A stretch of DNA of 64,000 nucleotides, taken from positions 24,580,479-24,644,478 of the forward strand of contig NC_135147.1 in the NCBI RefSeq assembly GCF_051014445.1, given 5' to 3'. Below, piece by piece: positions 13,236 to 27,647 of the stretch (within the stretch, counting starts at the first letter, position 1; the number at the start of each line of letters is the position of its first letter). This stretch comes from Colletes latitarsis (Eukaryota; Arthropoda; Insecta; Hymenoptera; Colletidae). The translations under genes and the position numbers were made by a program. The notes under the pieces were generated by a model. That model had not been told where the DNA came from. It did not search any database and saw only the letters and a list, made by a program, of their open reading frames with translations.

Positions 13236-16200
13236 CTCGTATACCTCGTCTGTGCTAGTATAATCCTATGTTATAACAAATTCTAAGAGCATCGATTTCT
13301 AGAAAATTACTCTGGAAATAAGTTACTGGAAATACTATTTTGAAACAGTGAACCATTTCCTTGTTAAAAGTGTCTTGTGAAATTTTCTCTGTGTTACCCC
13401 ATTCTGGTTTTTCTTTTTTTTTTACTTTCTGTTGCTCTTGTACTATATTACAACTTACTGCTAGACTTTAACACAGTCCCTGTCCAGTTTTATTTCGTTC
13501 CCTTACTTTCTGCACTCTGGGTTTCCTTTATTTTCTCTCGTATTCCAAAGTTTTGCTTCCGTGTACTTTTATTGTACGCGATTTTTATATTCCCGCTTTC
13601 TAGTCTTCATTATACTTGTGTTTGTTACTTCTTACGCTGCTCTCTGCGCGGAAATCGGGACGTGCAAGTAAATCTTTTCTGTGCCCGTAAACGTAAGAAA
13701 CTGTTTCTCTCGTTAAATGTTCTCAGAGCTTCGAAGGAACTACGAAATTATTCGAAAAAAAAATTCGAATTCCATTTCTTGACGATATTATTTGTGGTTC
13801 ATTATTATTTCAAACGCCATTTAACATCCCCTAAACTAATATGTGTCTTTTAAGTGGACTGCGTAATTTTTCCAGAATAAAAATAAAAGAAACTAATTCA
13901 AATAGTAAAGATACAGAAGTGCCTAGTTCTTCGAGCGAAACTGAAGCAAATTGCAAATGCTTTATTTCGACAATAGCCGCTAAAGCAAGGAACTTTGCTA
14001 CCGTTTCTGTGAAACTCAGAGAAACCGAGAACATTTTGGACGATCGAAAATGGACGCTGGACGGTGGAAAATGGCCGTCGTTCCTTCTCGTTTCCCGTGT
14101 TCAGCGGACGAGCGCTATGGCGAACATCCGCGAAACGAATAAACGCTTACGATACTCGTCGGATAACGGTGGCAACGAGCTTCTAGAAAATGCACACACG
14201 ACGCAATCCAGCGCGGATGGACAATGGCGGACGCGAACTTCATTGTATTCGGCTTCGATATAATCCACGCGGCGCAAATACTGTCTCTGGCGGCGTATAA
14301 TATCGGCACGTAATCGTTCCAGCTTCGTTCGACCGCTCGTTTCGCCGGCTGGTGCGGTCGTACGGTCGCCCTCGAATTGTTTCAACGGGTTCGCGGCAAT
14401 TCTACGGGGGCAAAAAGGCTGCAGAAGTGGCCGGATTGGTCGCGAGGTCGTTGATCTCTCTGTCCTTCCGCCTAGGTCTGACATTTCTTGCGCGGCAACC
14501 GCTGGAAGAATCGCCACTGGTCTCCAGGAATCGTCCAATCTCTTTTTTATATCGATCCAAAATTAGAATTCTCCAGGTAAAGAAATTAAACAGTTACATT
14601 AACTGCACGAGTTCAAATTCGAGCTTCGATATCTGATCAATACAGAGAGCTCAGAATAAGCGAAGGCAGACATTCTACTCGTGCTACTGTAGAACAGTAA
14701 GTAATTAAGCTTTGATTGACATAACCTCATTATAATTGTAATTCTAAAAGCTGACGTGATTCCAGTCATTCTGCTAATTTCAGAAGTCAAAATCTTGATA
14801 AATAAATTGCAGGGAAGCGAAATTGCTTTCAAAATGATTGCAGAAGACCGTACTAGAGATTTTGTTTCATCGAGGTTATCGTTTAATAAACTGAGCTTAC
14901 AAAATGAGCGATATCTCCCGAGAAATTCCAATTAAAGTGTATATTAATATTAAAATATTTGTGTATGAGACACCTTGATATAATATCCATATCGCGTAGC
15001 TGCAGAAGCAAAAAGAGAAGCTTGATACTCGGAACTAATAAAAGCTTTCTAATGATAGCTATCAAAGGAGAGGTAATGTCCCGAAGGTTGACGCATCAAC
15101 TGGCTTTATAATTTAGCGCGGCGACGTAATAATTTTCGAAAAAGAGACACCGAGGAAATTGCTCGCCGTTTTTCCGACCGTCTCCCTCAGCTGGAGAGCA
15201 ATATGTCTGGGAAGTTTCAGAAGAATGGCCGGTAATTTTGGAAGATTTCAAGGGGACCCGTCGCTCCGCGATGACGAGGAAATATCGCGATAATTTTATG
15301 AAATGGACGAACGCGCGGAAATAAACAGATCTTCGAGACCCTTCTGATTTCGCTATCACAGGAGAGGGAAAAATAAAATCTTCTAAAGAGACTCTTTGAC
15401 TACGTTTTTCAGATCAGTGTTTCTTAAACTTCACCTCTTCTAAAACCCTCTCGATGAAAGAAAACTTTCGTATATTTTAAAACTCGTCTCTAAGAGAATT
15501 TATTTATATTTTAATACTTTCCAAGTCACCTCCGGCACAAGACTACTCGAACAAAATTACTATACGCTTGTGAGGGACTTCTATTTTGTTTCTATGAAAT
15601 TCAATAATAAGTATTCATTATTTTATTAAAAATTTCGAAGCTTATTAATTTCCAGTTTCATCGAACAACGCTTTTTCTTTTCATTCGAGAGCTCTCAGTG
15701 TCCACGGACCACAGTTTGAGAGACACTGGTTTAGTTTTCTCCTCTAAATTGCGATTTATTCACACGGCGATGGAAAATGAACGAGAGTTTCCTCTCACAG
15801 AGCTTTTCGAGGCTCCTCGAAGTTCCAGTTCCGCGTAAAGCAATACGAATGAGGAAGATCAGACTCGCAAGAGGCGTTGAAAAGTCTACGAGAACGAAGG
15901 CGACGCAAAGTTCTACGTTGCTTGCGTGAATTTACATACTGAATTCGAATGTGGAAGAACAGAGGCTGGAACCTAAATAGAAATATCGTCCTGAAAAATG
16001 GCAGTAACCGGAATATGCATTTTACGTTTGTCTTTATTTATCAAGACAAAATCGATTGTTTCTGGATTTGGTTTAATTGCTGTTTTAATTATATTTTTAA
16101 ATATATGCAATTATAAGCCTTTTCACCACCACAAGGTAGATAGTCCAATATATTTCGCTCATCGAGTAGTATAGATTCCATTTTAAATATATTCATTTGT

Positions 16201-18229
16201 TAATAACAATTTATTATTAATTTAAAAATTTTCAATAGGCAAAAATAGGCAAACGGGATTTGTTACTTAATTTTAAGGATACTTTAAAGAAAAGATTTAT
16301 CCTAGTTTCGTTCAGGCATAATAAGGTAAACTTATTAAATCGTGCATCGGAAATTTACTTTTTTATTCAAAATCGAGCTAATAGACTGGGCAATTATTAA
16401 ACTTGAAAATAATTATTAAACATATTTCAAAACAATATTAAACATTTTTTTATCGATGCAATGTATAAAAAGTTATATAAGAAAATTTTTTGATAATTTT
16501 TCATGCAGCTCTAGCTGTAAACGATGAGTTTGAACAGTTATAAAAATATTACGAAATTAAACGGATGAGCGTTAACGACAACTCCTAAATATACATATAA
16601 ACTTATATTTAATAACTTTCAACTCATTTTACTTGTTTTTCATAAACTTTAGGGTATTGTTAAAGGCGTAAAATAATTAATTTCGGTTATATAAACAAAA
16701 GTTAAAACTCGATTTTTGTTCTGATGTCGCCCACTGGCGCGACTGTGCATTATCATCGAATCTGAGAACGTTTGGACCGTCAAATTTCGTTTCCTTGGTC
16801 CCATACGTTGAAGACACACCCTGTATACGATGACAAGAAAGACGCCTCGAGAAATACATCGAGGTTCTTGGGAAAGCTCGTTCCCGCTTCCGCCCCGGGA
16901 ACATCTCGCGCGAGCGACCCGCGGAAATTGCTGTTGCGCTCCATTCTGCTCTTCCGAGCCGCAAAAAGGAAACGTTGTTTCGACGCGGGAATAAGAAAGA
17001 CGCGTTGTTTCCGCGTAGAATGACTTCTCCTGCGGTCTCGAAGTTTCCCGCGAGCCGTTCCCGGATGACGAACGAACGTTCCCCCCGACCGTAGACTGAA
17101 TTTATCAAATTTAACGTCGCCCAGGCTCGGGTACGTGGCTCCGCGACGAGCCCGCCATCGTAAAACACTGAACCGCGTAACTGGGATTCCCAATGTGTAC
17201 GAGGATGTGTCATTTCGAGCGAAATTTTAATCGCGAAACACATTATCCTCGCAAACTAAGTCTTTCTTTCACGATTCGAATTCCCCGCCTTTGCAATTTC
17301 GCTTCTATTATATTACTTTTAATTAAAGATCGTTTCCGTTCGTCGCGGAGAATTGAAGAATTCGAATAATTGAATAGATTGGGTTATCAAGTTTGAAAAC
17401 TTTCCTCCGAGAGAACTTCTCGATTATAACACTTCCATAGAACTAGAAAAATTCAATCTCGAGTTGAGGGAAGTAAATTTACATGAGATTCGTAAATTTT
17501 AGTCCCGCGGAATATTCTACGGTTTCGTGAACGTATCGGGGACTCGCAGTGTTCCTAACATTTCGACGAATATTAAATCGCGCGCCATTGTTGGTACCAC
17601 GACGGGCGAAAATGGCGGGAAAAGGGCGAAGATTCGAAGTCACCGAAGCTATCGACGCTCCACGGTTAATTCTTCGCCGGTGCTACAATGCGGAGAGGCA
17701 TTGTTTTTCGTTGAAAAAGGCAGACGGTGGCTTCGTTCGGGCCATTGTTGGAGCTCGGTGTCTTTTTCGTGTCGCCTTACCACTTCCCGTTATTCTCCGC
17801 GGAGCCCTCGATTATTTTCTATTCAAAGCCGGCGCCGGCCGTTCGTCGAGTGTATCGTTCCCCGGTAGAAACTTCCTTTCTTTTCACGGACGCCCTCCTC
17901 TACAGCTGAATTCCGACGATCTTACACGTTACACGGACGCCCCCGTTTGAATATCTCTCAAAAGTGTGACGCGAATTTTTTTTTCCCCCCTTGCATCCGT
18001 GGCCCACATAAATGCGACGCTGACTCGAACGCCGCGAGGATTCTTTCCGCCTCCCCCATTGTCGCGTTTCGCGTTCCAAAAATTAATATCATCGATCTCC
18101 ACCGTCCTCGTATGTTCCTCTTCCACGCAAACATCAAAATTATTTTATTTAATCAATAAATATAGACACGTGCCCCGAACTTATTAATTCGAAAGCTATT
18201 ACAGTGAAAAGTTCGTGACGGGAATAATA
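13236..18229. other. Non-coding stretch between fragment D and copy B
   Basis: Phe/Leu-rich ORF at 13377-13853 in T-rich DNA, opposed ORFs at 13.83-14.54 and 16.68-17.24 kb, AT-rich filler at 14.6-16.7 kb, and a CpG-rich island at 17.5-18.1 kb. CACCCTG followed by TA at 16817-16825 resembles an isolated TIR tip but has no family sequence inside it. Confidence 0.55.
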
Positions 18230-18231
18230 TG

Positions 18232-19238
18232 CAGGGTGTTCAGCCACCCTTGGGAAAAATTTTAATAGGGGATTCTAGAGGCCAAAATAAGACGAAAATC
18301 AAGAATACCAATTTGCTGATTGGGGCTTCGTTAAAAAGTTATTAACGTTTAAAGTTTCACCCGTAATGAATTTTTTTCTCGAAAATGCGCAAGATTTCGG
18401 GGGTATGTCTGTTCACCAAAAAGGATTGTAATTAACCCTTACAGCTAAAAATAATTTTTTTAGTACGATTTGAAATTTTTTAATTTCGTCGAAAAATTTC
18501 AAACCTTCTCGAATTTTTTTCTAGAAAGTGGGTAGGAATTCAGGGGTATGTCTATTCACCAAAAATGATTGTAATTGACCCCTGCAGCCAAAAGTATTTT
18601 TTTTAGAACGATTTGAAATTTTTTTTTTCGCCGAAAAATTTAGGCACCTACCCCCTGTCGATTTTCCTTAAAAATTCCTTTTTCATTTATAGTAATTTTG
18701 TTTGAAAATACAGAAAAGTTGTCTAATACTTTTTTGTAGATACCCTTAAGCTCTACTTCAGAAAAAAGTTTCATTGAAATATATTCACAATTGTAGGAGT
18801 TATGGCTGTTTGAAAATTGGACAATTTTTATGGGGTTTTTCTCATTTTGCGGGGTGAAGGACCAACTTTTCGAATATTTTTGCGATTTGTACACATTCTC
18901 CAGCAAAATACGCGTAGTTTGCTTTTTTAAACATCAAAATCGTCCAATCCGTTCAAAAGTTATGATGTTTTAAAGATACGCATGAAATTTCAGTGAAACA
19001 TATCGACGCTATGGTCAGACATGTAAATTTTCGGTAATGAATTTTTTTCTCGAAACTGAGTAGGATTTCGGGGGTATGTCTGTTGACCAAAAATGCTTGC
19101 AATTGACCCCTGCAAGTAAAAATAATTTTTCCAAGACGATTTGAAATTTTTTAATTTAATTCTTAATAACTTTTTAACGAAGTCTCAGCCTGTAGAATCT
19201 CCCATTAAAATTTTTCCCAGGGGTGGCCGAACACCCTG
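18232..19238. mobile_element. Complete non-autonomous TIR transposon, copy B (1007 bp)
   Basis: This is the same family and orientation as copy A. The left end CAGGGTGTTCAGCCACCC and right end GGGTGGCCGAACACCCTG are inverted repeats. The right flank is TA (19239-19240), while the left flank is TG (18230-18231), probably a mutated TA. Modules start at 18368, 18511 and 19039, against five in copy A, which accounts for most of the length difference. The right TIR has lost about 37 bp: the AAAATAAGACG block present on the left is missing near 19193. An 88-codon minus-strand ORF inside (18640-18906) has no transposase features. Confidence 0.88.
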
Positions 19239-19240
19239 TA

Positions 19241-22200
19241 TCTGAACTTCACGTGGATATTTTATCCTCCGTTTTACTCGATTTACTCATTACCTCCGAT
19301 TTATTAATCCTCGTACGCGTATCCAGGAAATTACTGTTCGCAATATGTAAAAACACGTTGTTCCTTGGTTTATGAATAACCGAACCGTACCGAACAAATT
19401 TATATCCAAATAGCTCTGCAAATTAATGTGCCTTAAAATTATCCGTACAGCGAGTATCAATATTTAAAAAATTTCACGAGAAAGAATATTAGCATTCGTG
19501 CCAAAGCACCTGCAAAACTTTTTCGTCGGTATCTGTCTATCTATTCACGAAAATCTCTTTATGCATATACATCGCGTACGTGATTGCCTTTCCAGTACAT
19601 TTATTCATATTTATGAAGGCCGTACGGCGAAAGAATGTTTTGAAATACAGTCGGAAGAAATCTCGTGCCGGAAATTCCATCTCGTTCCTATGACTTAATT
19701 TCCATTTAAATGTACGTACTGGGTCCACGTGAAGAAGTTCGGGATACTCGACAATAAACTTTGAGACAGAGACATAAAATAAGCAATGCAATAGATTATT
19801 GGCCGGTTCCCTAAATTTTACAGTATTGTTAAAACGAAAGTAAACTTTTGGTCAGACTATAATCGACTCGATCGAGTCGTGGGTAAAATAATAAATAAAG
19901 GCACTATTTTCAAATGTTTTCATTTTACTAACCTGAAATAAAATACCTCTGTATTATAAATATATATTTAAAGTAGTCCTTTGATATCAATTTCCACCAA
20001 AATGGACAACTCAAAGTCACGTTAGATTCTAAATAAAAATCGACAATATTCCAGTGGGTTATGTGCAAAGAATTCTAATAAATTTTCTGCTGTTTTAAAC
20101 AAAAACTGAGACAGTTATCTATCGAGGATAAAAATGCTCCAACAGGGATCCCATTTTCGCGAATTGCAGCCCGCCCGCAGTCCATTTCCGTGCTTTCCAG
20201 CCGCGGCGAAGCATTCTGTGACCCGGGGAAGTAAAAAGCTGGCGAAATAACCGTCTCAAAAATGGCACCCGGGTCCCTTAGTTCGCGATCGATCCACGCC
20301 CCTAACGTCGAAACGTCGAAACCAGAAATAAAGCTAGTATCCGATGCTGTGTACAGCGCGTAGCCAACATCATCCATTCAGAGCCGGGAAGCCCGATGTT
20401 TCCAGGACTCCGTGAATTTATATGCATCCTGCGATTCCTGGCGTCGATCGATATTCCCTCCGGCAAGGCGCAGCTCGATCGTTCGGGGAAGGGCGGGATC
20501 GCGCGCAGAATCGTGAATCGCGTTCGTCGACATGCACGGAGGCCTTCGAAAACGAACGGGACAAGCCCACGCCACGGACTCGACCGACCGTCTTTGTCCG
20601 AAAGCTTTTTCTCCCCGGCGTTGTAACGATGTAACTTTGCTGGGAGGCGAGCGCGTGCCTAACGAGCGACCAAGTTCGAAGGGCACCAGGCTCGTTTCTC
20701 TCTGCAAACTCGCGCCGATCCCGCCGCCATGGGTAATTCAGCGAATAATTTGCCAAGCCTCTCGGTACAATTGCGCGACATAATAGAGACATTGTTCCGC
20801 GGAAAAATGTTCAAATTTTTCATCGTCGCCAACCGGGGGGCTCCGGGTCCGTTCAGACCCGTGGAAACTATTTATTTCGGTGGATAAACGAGCTCACAAC
20901 AGGCTCGTAAATTTGTGAATTATTCTAAATATACCAAGTTGTTCGACCATAAAGAAATAAATCACTCGTTCTTTCCAATAGAATTAACGCGATCGATCAT
21001 TCGGACGGTTTGATACTCTTTAATTGGAAACGCGAAATAATCGCGTACGTCGTTCGTTTTCGTATGTGCACGTTTAAATTCTAACACTAGGTGGGTGGTT
21101 TTAATAAACAACATTTTTCATTTTGCCGGTCTCCGCCCCGGGCCAGTATTAAAATATAATCGCGCGCTGGAGTGTCGAAAACTGAGAGCGGGCTGGTTGA
21201 AGCGGTGCTGCTTGGTCCTTTCAATTTTCCGCTCGAAGGGCCGTAGATGTATCTCGCGCCCTCCAGCCAGTCGAGCCACTTTCATCGCGCGAAACGTCGC
21301 GGAAAAAAGCATAACCTCTCGCGTGTTCCGCCCGCGTACCGCCGACCGCGTATTTTTCCCACCCACCCCCCACGGTCGGAAGACGTACAAAGTCGGGGCT
21401 AAGTATCGGGGGGGGCTGAGCCACGACGAAGGGTTACCCCTCGTTGGCCAGGGGTTGTTGTAACTCACGCAACCCTGGGGCATTTTTTCACCTTTTTCCT
21501 CGCCCAGGGACGTTTACGAGCGGCTCGCGATAACAAACAAGTCCGTAGTTTCGCGTACGGCGACTTCAACAGTCTTTCTGGAAGTTCGAAAGTTCCTCGT
21601 TTCGTTTTTTGCCGAAACTGGCTAAAAAGATCGGTTTCATATCAGAGGATCGAATAAACGAACTCGCGAGGGCATCGATGATCGTCGAGTCGAAGATGTT
21701 AATGTTGCTTTGTGTATTATTTAAACGTTTCAAATAAATAAATGCAGGTTGTAGTAATTGGGCCAAGTTTGTAAAGGGTGCTTTGAGGAATAAGTATTGA
21801 ATCGAGTTTTTAATTGGTAATTGGCTCCCAAAGAATTCGGTTGTGTTCGTGAAATTGTAAAATATGATGCAGGTAAACCAGTCTGTAAATAAACTGATAT
21901 ATTGCAACATCGTCGTGTCATTATATTGTATCGTAGAACCGAAATTATTACTGAATTAATATTGTGGAATTGCTCCTTTTTCTTGATTTATAGAAATATA
22001 AATCGTAGAAATAATATACGGTATTAAATTTTATTGTGGCTTTGACAGTTTCATTTTTGAGCACTTTAACAGTTTGAGAATTTAATTCTATTATTGTTGT
22101 TATGTCGTGAAATGTTACCAAAATGCAATGTAAAAATTAACCTTTGAAATTTATGCAATATAACCGTCTAAATACATTCCCTTTTACCGTAGCGTTTCAC

Positions 22201-25200
22201 AGTTCCTTCTATTTGAATGCCGAGATGTAATTTAGGAGCAAGTAGAATTTAAGCGCAATTACGCTACAAAAATAGTAGAATAATTACTTATTTAATATGA
22301 ATCCACGAAGTGTGAGGAAAAGTAGACAGGAACAAGCATATGTTTAAATTTAATTAATCCTCTGGTTCCTTCTCGTATGCTGCCTCTCGCTATTTCAATC
22401 TCTTAAAACCTTCGTCCAGAATTATTTTTCTCCACTTTTCCCTAACTTTTTCAATGCCCATCATTTTCATATACGCTTTTCTACTTTTTATTATAATTAT
22501 TCTCTCGTCTCTCTACGCTATTATAAGTCTAAAAATCCTTGAACATTCTTTCACACATTACAAAATTTGAGAAGAACAGATTTCTTTGTCTTTCAAAGAA
22601 CAGTTGATAAATCTTTTCTTAAATTTATGTATTAATAATTTAATGCTTTTCAAGATCGGTTCCTTTCGCTATAAATAGTGTAAACGCGAGAATAAGGAAA
22701 TGAGTGATTGTGGAAGCACAGTTCTACTCATAGAAAAGCTCGTCACGATTTAAAACGTTCAGGGTTGAATGATCTCCGCGTCCAAAAGTAAACTTCCAAT
22801 AAAAGAAAGCTTATTTGAGGCGCAGAATCTAAAATATGAATAATCGATCTAACGCGAGCAGTATCGTTGCTCTTATCGTACGTTCATATCCGAAGTGCTA
22901 CTTATAGCAGATGAATTTATAGCCCACCTGTTACTATCTATAACTCGTAAGAAACTTTAATGAATTCAATTAAGCATATAAAAAATTGATTCAATAGACC
23001 AACCGAATATTTTGACGAATTAAACTATATAAAAGTTTCTAGGTTGCACCAGTGACAAATTACAGCTAAAAGACTATGAATAACAGTGTGGATGAAATTC
23101 GTGCTTGCACGCGGGGCGATACTCGTGCATATATCCGAGGACTACCGTGCACGGAAATGAAAATAAAAGCAATCGTTGAAAACCACGGCGTGGCGCGTAC
23201 CAGTGATAGATTTTTATTGTTAAACAATACAACTTGGCGAAGTTCCCCGGCTGCAGGCGCGTACAGAAATTACCGATGGCCTCGTAGAGCGCTATGATCT
23301 CTCGAACGATACACGGTAATGGTTCCGCGAACGTTCGCCCGACAGTCTCTGGAGCCGTCGCCCGTAATAAAAGCGCCATTCCGTAGGTGGATGGAATTAC
23401 GTGCATGGCATTACAACCGGTGAAAAAGAAGGGCGAAGGGAGAGGGTTGCGCCGGATCGAAGGGCCGCGGATTCCGTGACTAAAGGGATTTCACGAGTTC
23501 GCGTGTCCGGCACACGCTATTCCTCGACGCCGACAATGTCTGACTCGCTAGCTTATTACCATTTCCATCGAAACTCGCGATACGGCACGCACTGCGAAAC
23601 CCAAAGCTCTGGCTTATCGACAATTTCGTCGTTATCGTGGAAATCCTCCGTGCTTTATACCCCTACGAATGCTTCGTTGTGTTTTTCGTTGTTTCGCGAA
23701 ATGTGTTTAACGCTCGGTTCCCAGAACGCGTCAATTTCATAGGTTTCGGAATCAAAATTAGACGATGCAGCTGTCTCAAATGTTTTCTGTCCGCAATTTA
23801 CAGTCATGTAAAAAAAGTTCATTTTAATAAAAATATGTACATCGAACGATTCTATGGTCTGTAAATCTAGTGTTAAAATTTTGATGAGAAAATACTCGTG
23901 CACGTATCGTTAACAACGACGAAAATATGTTAGCGGCGACAAGTGGGACAGAGGAACATATTTCCCCCCATAGTGCGAATCCCTGTTCAGTTTGCGAGTC
24001 GACAATTTTTTCGACAGATTTCGTAGACAATGGAGAGACCTCGTCTCGAACGGGAACTTTTGTTATCGGCGTGGAACGCGGTATCAGCGCCGGCAACGGA
24101 TGCAACGAGAATGCACCAGGATGCGCTTTTCAGGCGCATTAGTCCGCGGGCCCCGGTCGCGGGAGTCCTCCAATCTTCGCGTCATTATTCCCCTAGCGTG
24201 CACCAGGTCCGGGAACGCGACCGACAGCGATAACAGCATCGTCGTTCGCCGTTCAGAGTTCCTCCAAATTGAGTTACTGGCTGCTGAAGCGTCACTTAAT
24301 ATCGTTTTTCTTAGCGTTAGTCACGTTTCCGGCAAATTGAGTTTCAACCGCGGGCTCGTTCGCCCGGTGTGTATAAATAATAGAAGAACCGCCCCGTCGC
24401 GCCCCACGGCACGGCAGGGTCGAATCATTTTTAGCGGGGGAATTTCATTGTCGCGTGAAAAACGACGCGGAACAACCTTCCGCGAACCGTAAAATCCGTG
24501 CCTCGATCGTCGACGTGGCACGGTTAACTTTCCTCGAATTCCGGGGACCCAATGTTACAAAGAAAGAGTTGCAATGGGAGGATGTACGAAATTTTACCTC
24601 CCTCAGTTTTTGCGATATCTTCCTGAAAATTGTCTCGATGTATACTTTAAATTATCGTGATTGAAAGGAGTACAAACACGACATGGATCGGACTACTTTT
24701 GATCGACTTAAGGTATACAATATCGCATGATATGTACAATGAAATTTCGTACGATATAGTGAAATTTTTGTAAACATAAAGCTTTGTATTGTTTATGTAA
24801 TACAGTAAAGATACGTGGAGGTATTTGAATGAAATTAGAAAATCGTTATGCTTGGTGCACAATGCGAAGTGTTATTTTTTAAGCGGAATATTAAGAAGTT
24901 AAACGGTGTTGTCGATCTATCCGTTGTTCTATGGTTGGCAAGGGTTCTAGTACCGTTCCCTGGGGTGGTTGTATTAGACTCTGGCAGCAAAGGGATCCGA
25001 GAGGGAAGTTCCTTGCGCCAACTAGAGTCAACTAGAACCTGGCAGGTCTCCCGTGCCAGTTCCTTTATGACTCGCATAACGAACAGAGGACTAGTTATTT
25101 CGAGTCCAAAAAAACCCTGGTAGCGGTGTGCCAGAGGGTACAACGTGTTCGTAGTCTTAGGGCCAAGAGGTTTTAGGCTTCTAGGTTGGGTACTTCTGAG

Positions 25201-27092
25201 CGTCGCGTCACTGAAGTGACACTCGCTGCTCTGCGATTGGCGTATCGTAGTTTCTTGTTTGATCCGTGGGTTAAACTCGAAAGAAACGCTGACTAAAATA
25301 TAGTCCACTCGTTTATAAACTCCTATTAGCACTAGTTTTATCGAATGTGGCAACGGACGCCTTTTCAAATTTTAACTTGAAATTATTAAGGTCTTCTAAA
25401 AGTGTAACAACACAAGACTCAGAATATTATTCTTCCGCGAGCAGTTTTGCAAGCAATTCTCTGTTCCAACAACGATATATTTTGAAGCAATTTCGACGAA
25501 ATTAATACGATCTCGTTTTCTGTAAATAAACTGGAACGTTTAGTCGAAACGGCGAAATTTCCGAGTGTCTCAGCAAGTTCTCGAGCCCGGCTGCCTAATG
25601 ACTGACCAATTCCACTGGCGTGCCACGCGTAAAATTTTCCGCGAGCGGCGCACGTCGCGGGGAAGTCGAGCGAAAAAGTTCCGTAGTTAGCTCCCCGATG
25701 CCGTCGAGGAACGCCATTAAAAATAAAATGAAAAAACTCGACGAAACGGGCAGGGGAGGGGACGAAATTTGAAATTTTTCCCGCATCCCACCGGTCTGCC
25801 CGGGGAAAAAGTTTGCTTCTGGCGCGTTTCTCTTTTGTTTTTCTCCCCCTGTACCGCCCGTCGACACTGTCGAAGCCGGAATAATTAAGTGTCAGACACG
25901 CGGCCGGAAGTTGCAGAATGTATACAACGAACCGAGATTAAAGAAGAGCCGTGGGGTTCTTTGAAAGAGCGCCACGGGGAGGGTGGATTTTAACGAACCG
26001 GGCCTCTTCGACTCGGATTCCTATATCGAAGCTTTTTCCGCTCCGGAGTTCTACAGATTTTGTTAACAAATTTCCATCCGACTTTCTCGTTTCCGGATTC
26101 CCAGAAAAAGAACATTTCAACCGCCCTCTCGAGAATCTTGGAACGGCTTTGTGGTGTTCCGTATTTTCTAAATTTAGATCTATCAAGGTATTATTTTCTC
26201 CAGGCTTGAAACTAACGATAAATTGTTGAAAATTTAATATTAAACTTATTTCCAAATGTTTCGACTATAATTCGAGACTATCTACTCAGACGGAATCTAC
26301 TTTCAGAAGAATGCGGATACTCTACGCATGGTAGAAACCCAATTTCTTGACACAACGATATTCCACGATGTCTAATTTAATTTTCCTCTTCTTCCTTTTT
26401 CTTAGCGCCGAGAAATATTATTTTCACTGTAATTGTGTTACCATTTTCCACACCGCGCGGAATAAGAAAAAGTCGTTCGAGTAAATATTGTTCGGTTTAA
26501 TAAGAGCTGGTGCGGTTCTTTCTTCTCCGCGTACAACCTGTCCAAAATTCTTGTCTCTCGTTCCTCCACAATGTTCGTAAATTTGATCGTATCTCTGGGC
26601 TCTTTGAAAAGTCTGGCTCAGCGCGAAGCAGAGATGGATCTTCCCACCTTTGTTGCCTCATGTACAAAGCACTTGACACACGTTCTCCCCCACACCTGGC
26701 TTGCCAATCTCATCCTCGCCAATCTTTCATATCACTCCGCTAACTCTCAACCTGCCGGTTCATAGTTATCTGTTTCTACTTCGTTTCACCGTACTTCAAA
26801 TTCCCCGACCACGCTTTCTTATCTGTCTTTCTCCGGCGTTACAAGCTCCTGTGGCTCCGAAAATCCACGCTCCTCAACTTCGGGACGCGTCACCCGTTCT
26901 TTTATTCGACCGCATTTTGTTTAACTTTTCTTTCTCGGATCTCCATCTTGCTCCGTACGTTTGCCTGCGTTTCTTGCTCGTCTTATCCCGATTGTTTGTG
27001 TTTGTGCAACAACGTCGGAATTTGGGAAAGAAACCATTGGGGTTGCATTCTGCAAATTATTCTTGTCGAATAGTATATTTACGCTGTACTTA
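19241..27092. other. Non-coding stretch between copies B and C
   Basis: CpG-rich islands lie at 20.1-20.9, 21.1-21.5, 23.1-23.6, 23.9-24.5 and 25.6-26.1 kb. AT-rich DNA fills 21.6-23.0 kb. A segment at 24870-25409 has inverted TGTTA...TAACA ends and a texture unlike its neighbours; it may be a solo LTR, but no target duplication was seen. Plus-strand DNA at 26.5-27.0 kb is pyrimidine-biased, which opens a 146-codon ORF without a domain. Confidence 0.5.
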
Positions 27093-27094
27093 TA

Positions 27095-27647
27095 CAGGGT
27101 GTTCGTCCACCCCTCGGAAAAATTTTAATGGGAGATTCTAGAGGCCAAAATAAGACGAAAATCAAGGATACTAATTTGTCGATTGAGGCTTCGTTACAAA
27201 GTTATACAAACATTTCCGGCCACACAGTATATTCTCGGTAAAGAATTTTTTTCTCGAAAGTACGTAGAATTTGGGGGATATGTGTATTCACCAAAAACGA
27301 TTGTAATTGACCCCTGCAACCGAAAATAATTTTTCCAGAACGATTTGAAACTTTTTTCTTTCGCCGAAAAATTTCAGGGAAACATGTCAACGTATGGTCA
27401 GACATTACATTTTCGGTAAGGAATTTTTTTCTCGAAAATGGTTAGGATTTCGGGGGTATGTCTATTCACCAAAAATGATTGTTATGGAGCCCTGCAACCG
27501 AACATAATTTTTTTAGAACGATTTGAAATTTTTTTTTTCGTCGAAAAATTTAGGTACCCCCTGTCGATTTTTCTTAAAAATTCGTTTTTGATTTTTAGTA
27601 ATTTTGTTTAACACCCCATAGAAAAGTTGTCCAATACTTTTTTGTAG
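27095..27647 (+). mobile_element. Truncated copy C of the TIR element
   Basis: The left end CAGGGTGTTCGTCCACCCC follows TA at 27093-27094, and the left TIR continues through GAGGCCAAAATAAGACG. The TIR then jumps near 27205 straight to a module-type region, with module starts at 27243 and 27421, so there is an internal deletion. Similarity stops after CAATACTTTTTTGTAG at about 27647, and there is no right TIR. It is dead as a mobile unit. Confidence 0.85.

Noticed and set aside
13377..13853. 158-codon hydrophobic plus-strand ORF resembling a membrane protein
   Set aside because: It starts at GTG in T-rich DNA, and runs of Phe and Leu are expected from that composition. No conserved family pattern, and it directly adjoins a decayed transposon fragment.
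16677..17243. 188-codon minus-strand ORF, the longest in the window
   Set aside because: No recognisable domain, rich in Arg/Ser/Phe, overlapped by other ORFs on both strands in a CpG-rich island, and without convincing splice context.
20075..20377. 100-codon minus-strand ORF with a relatively protein-like composition
   Set aside because: No motif recognised, no flanking exon, and no way to separate it from chance without homology or expression data.
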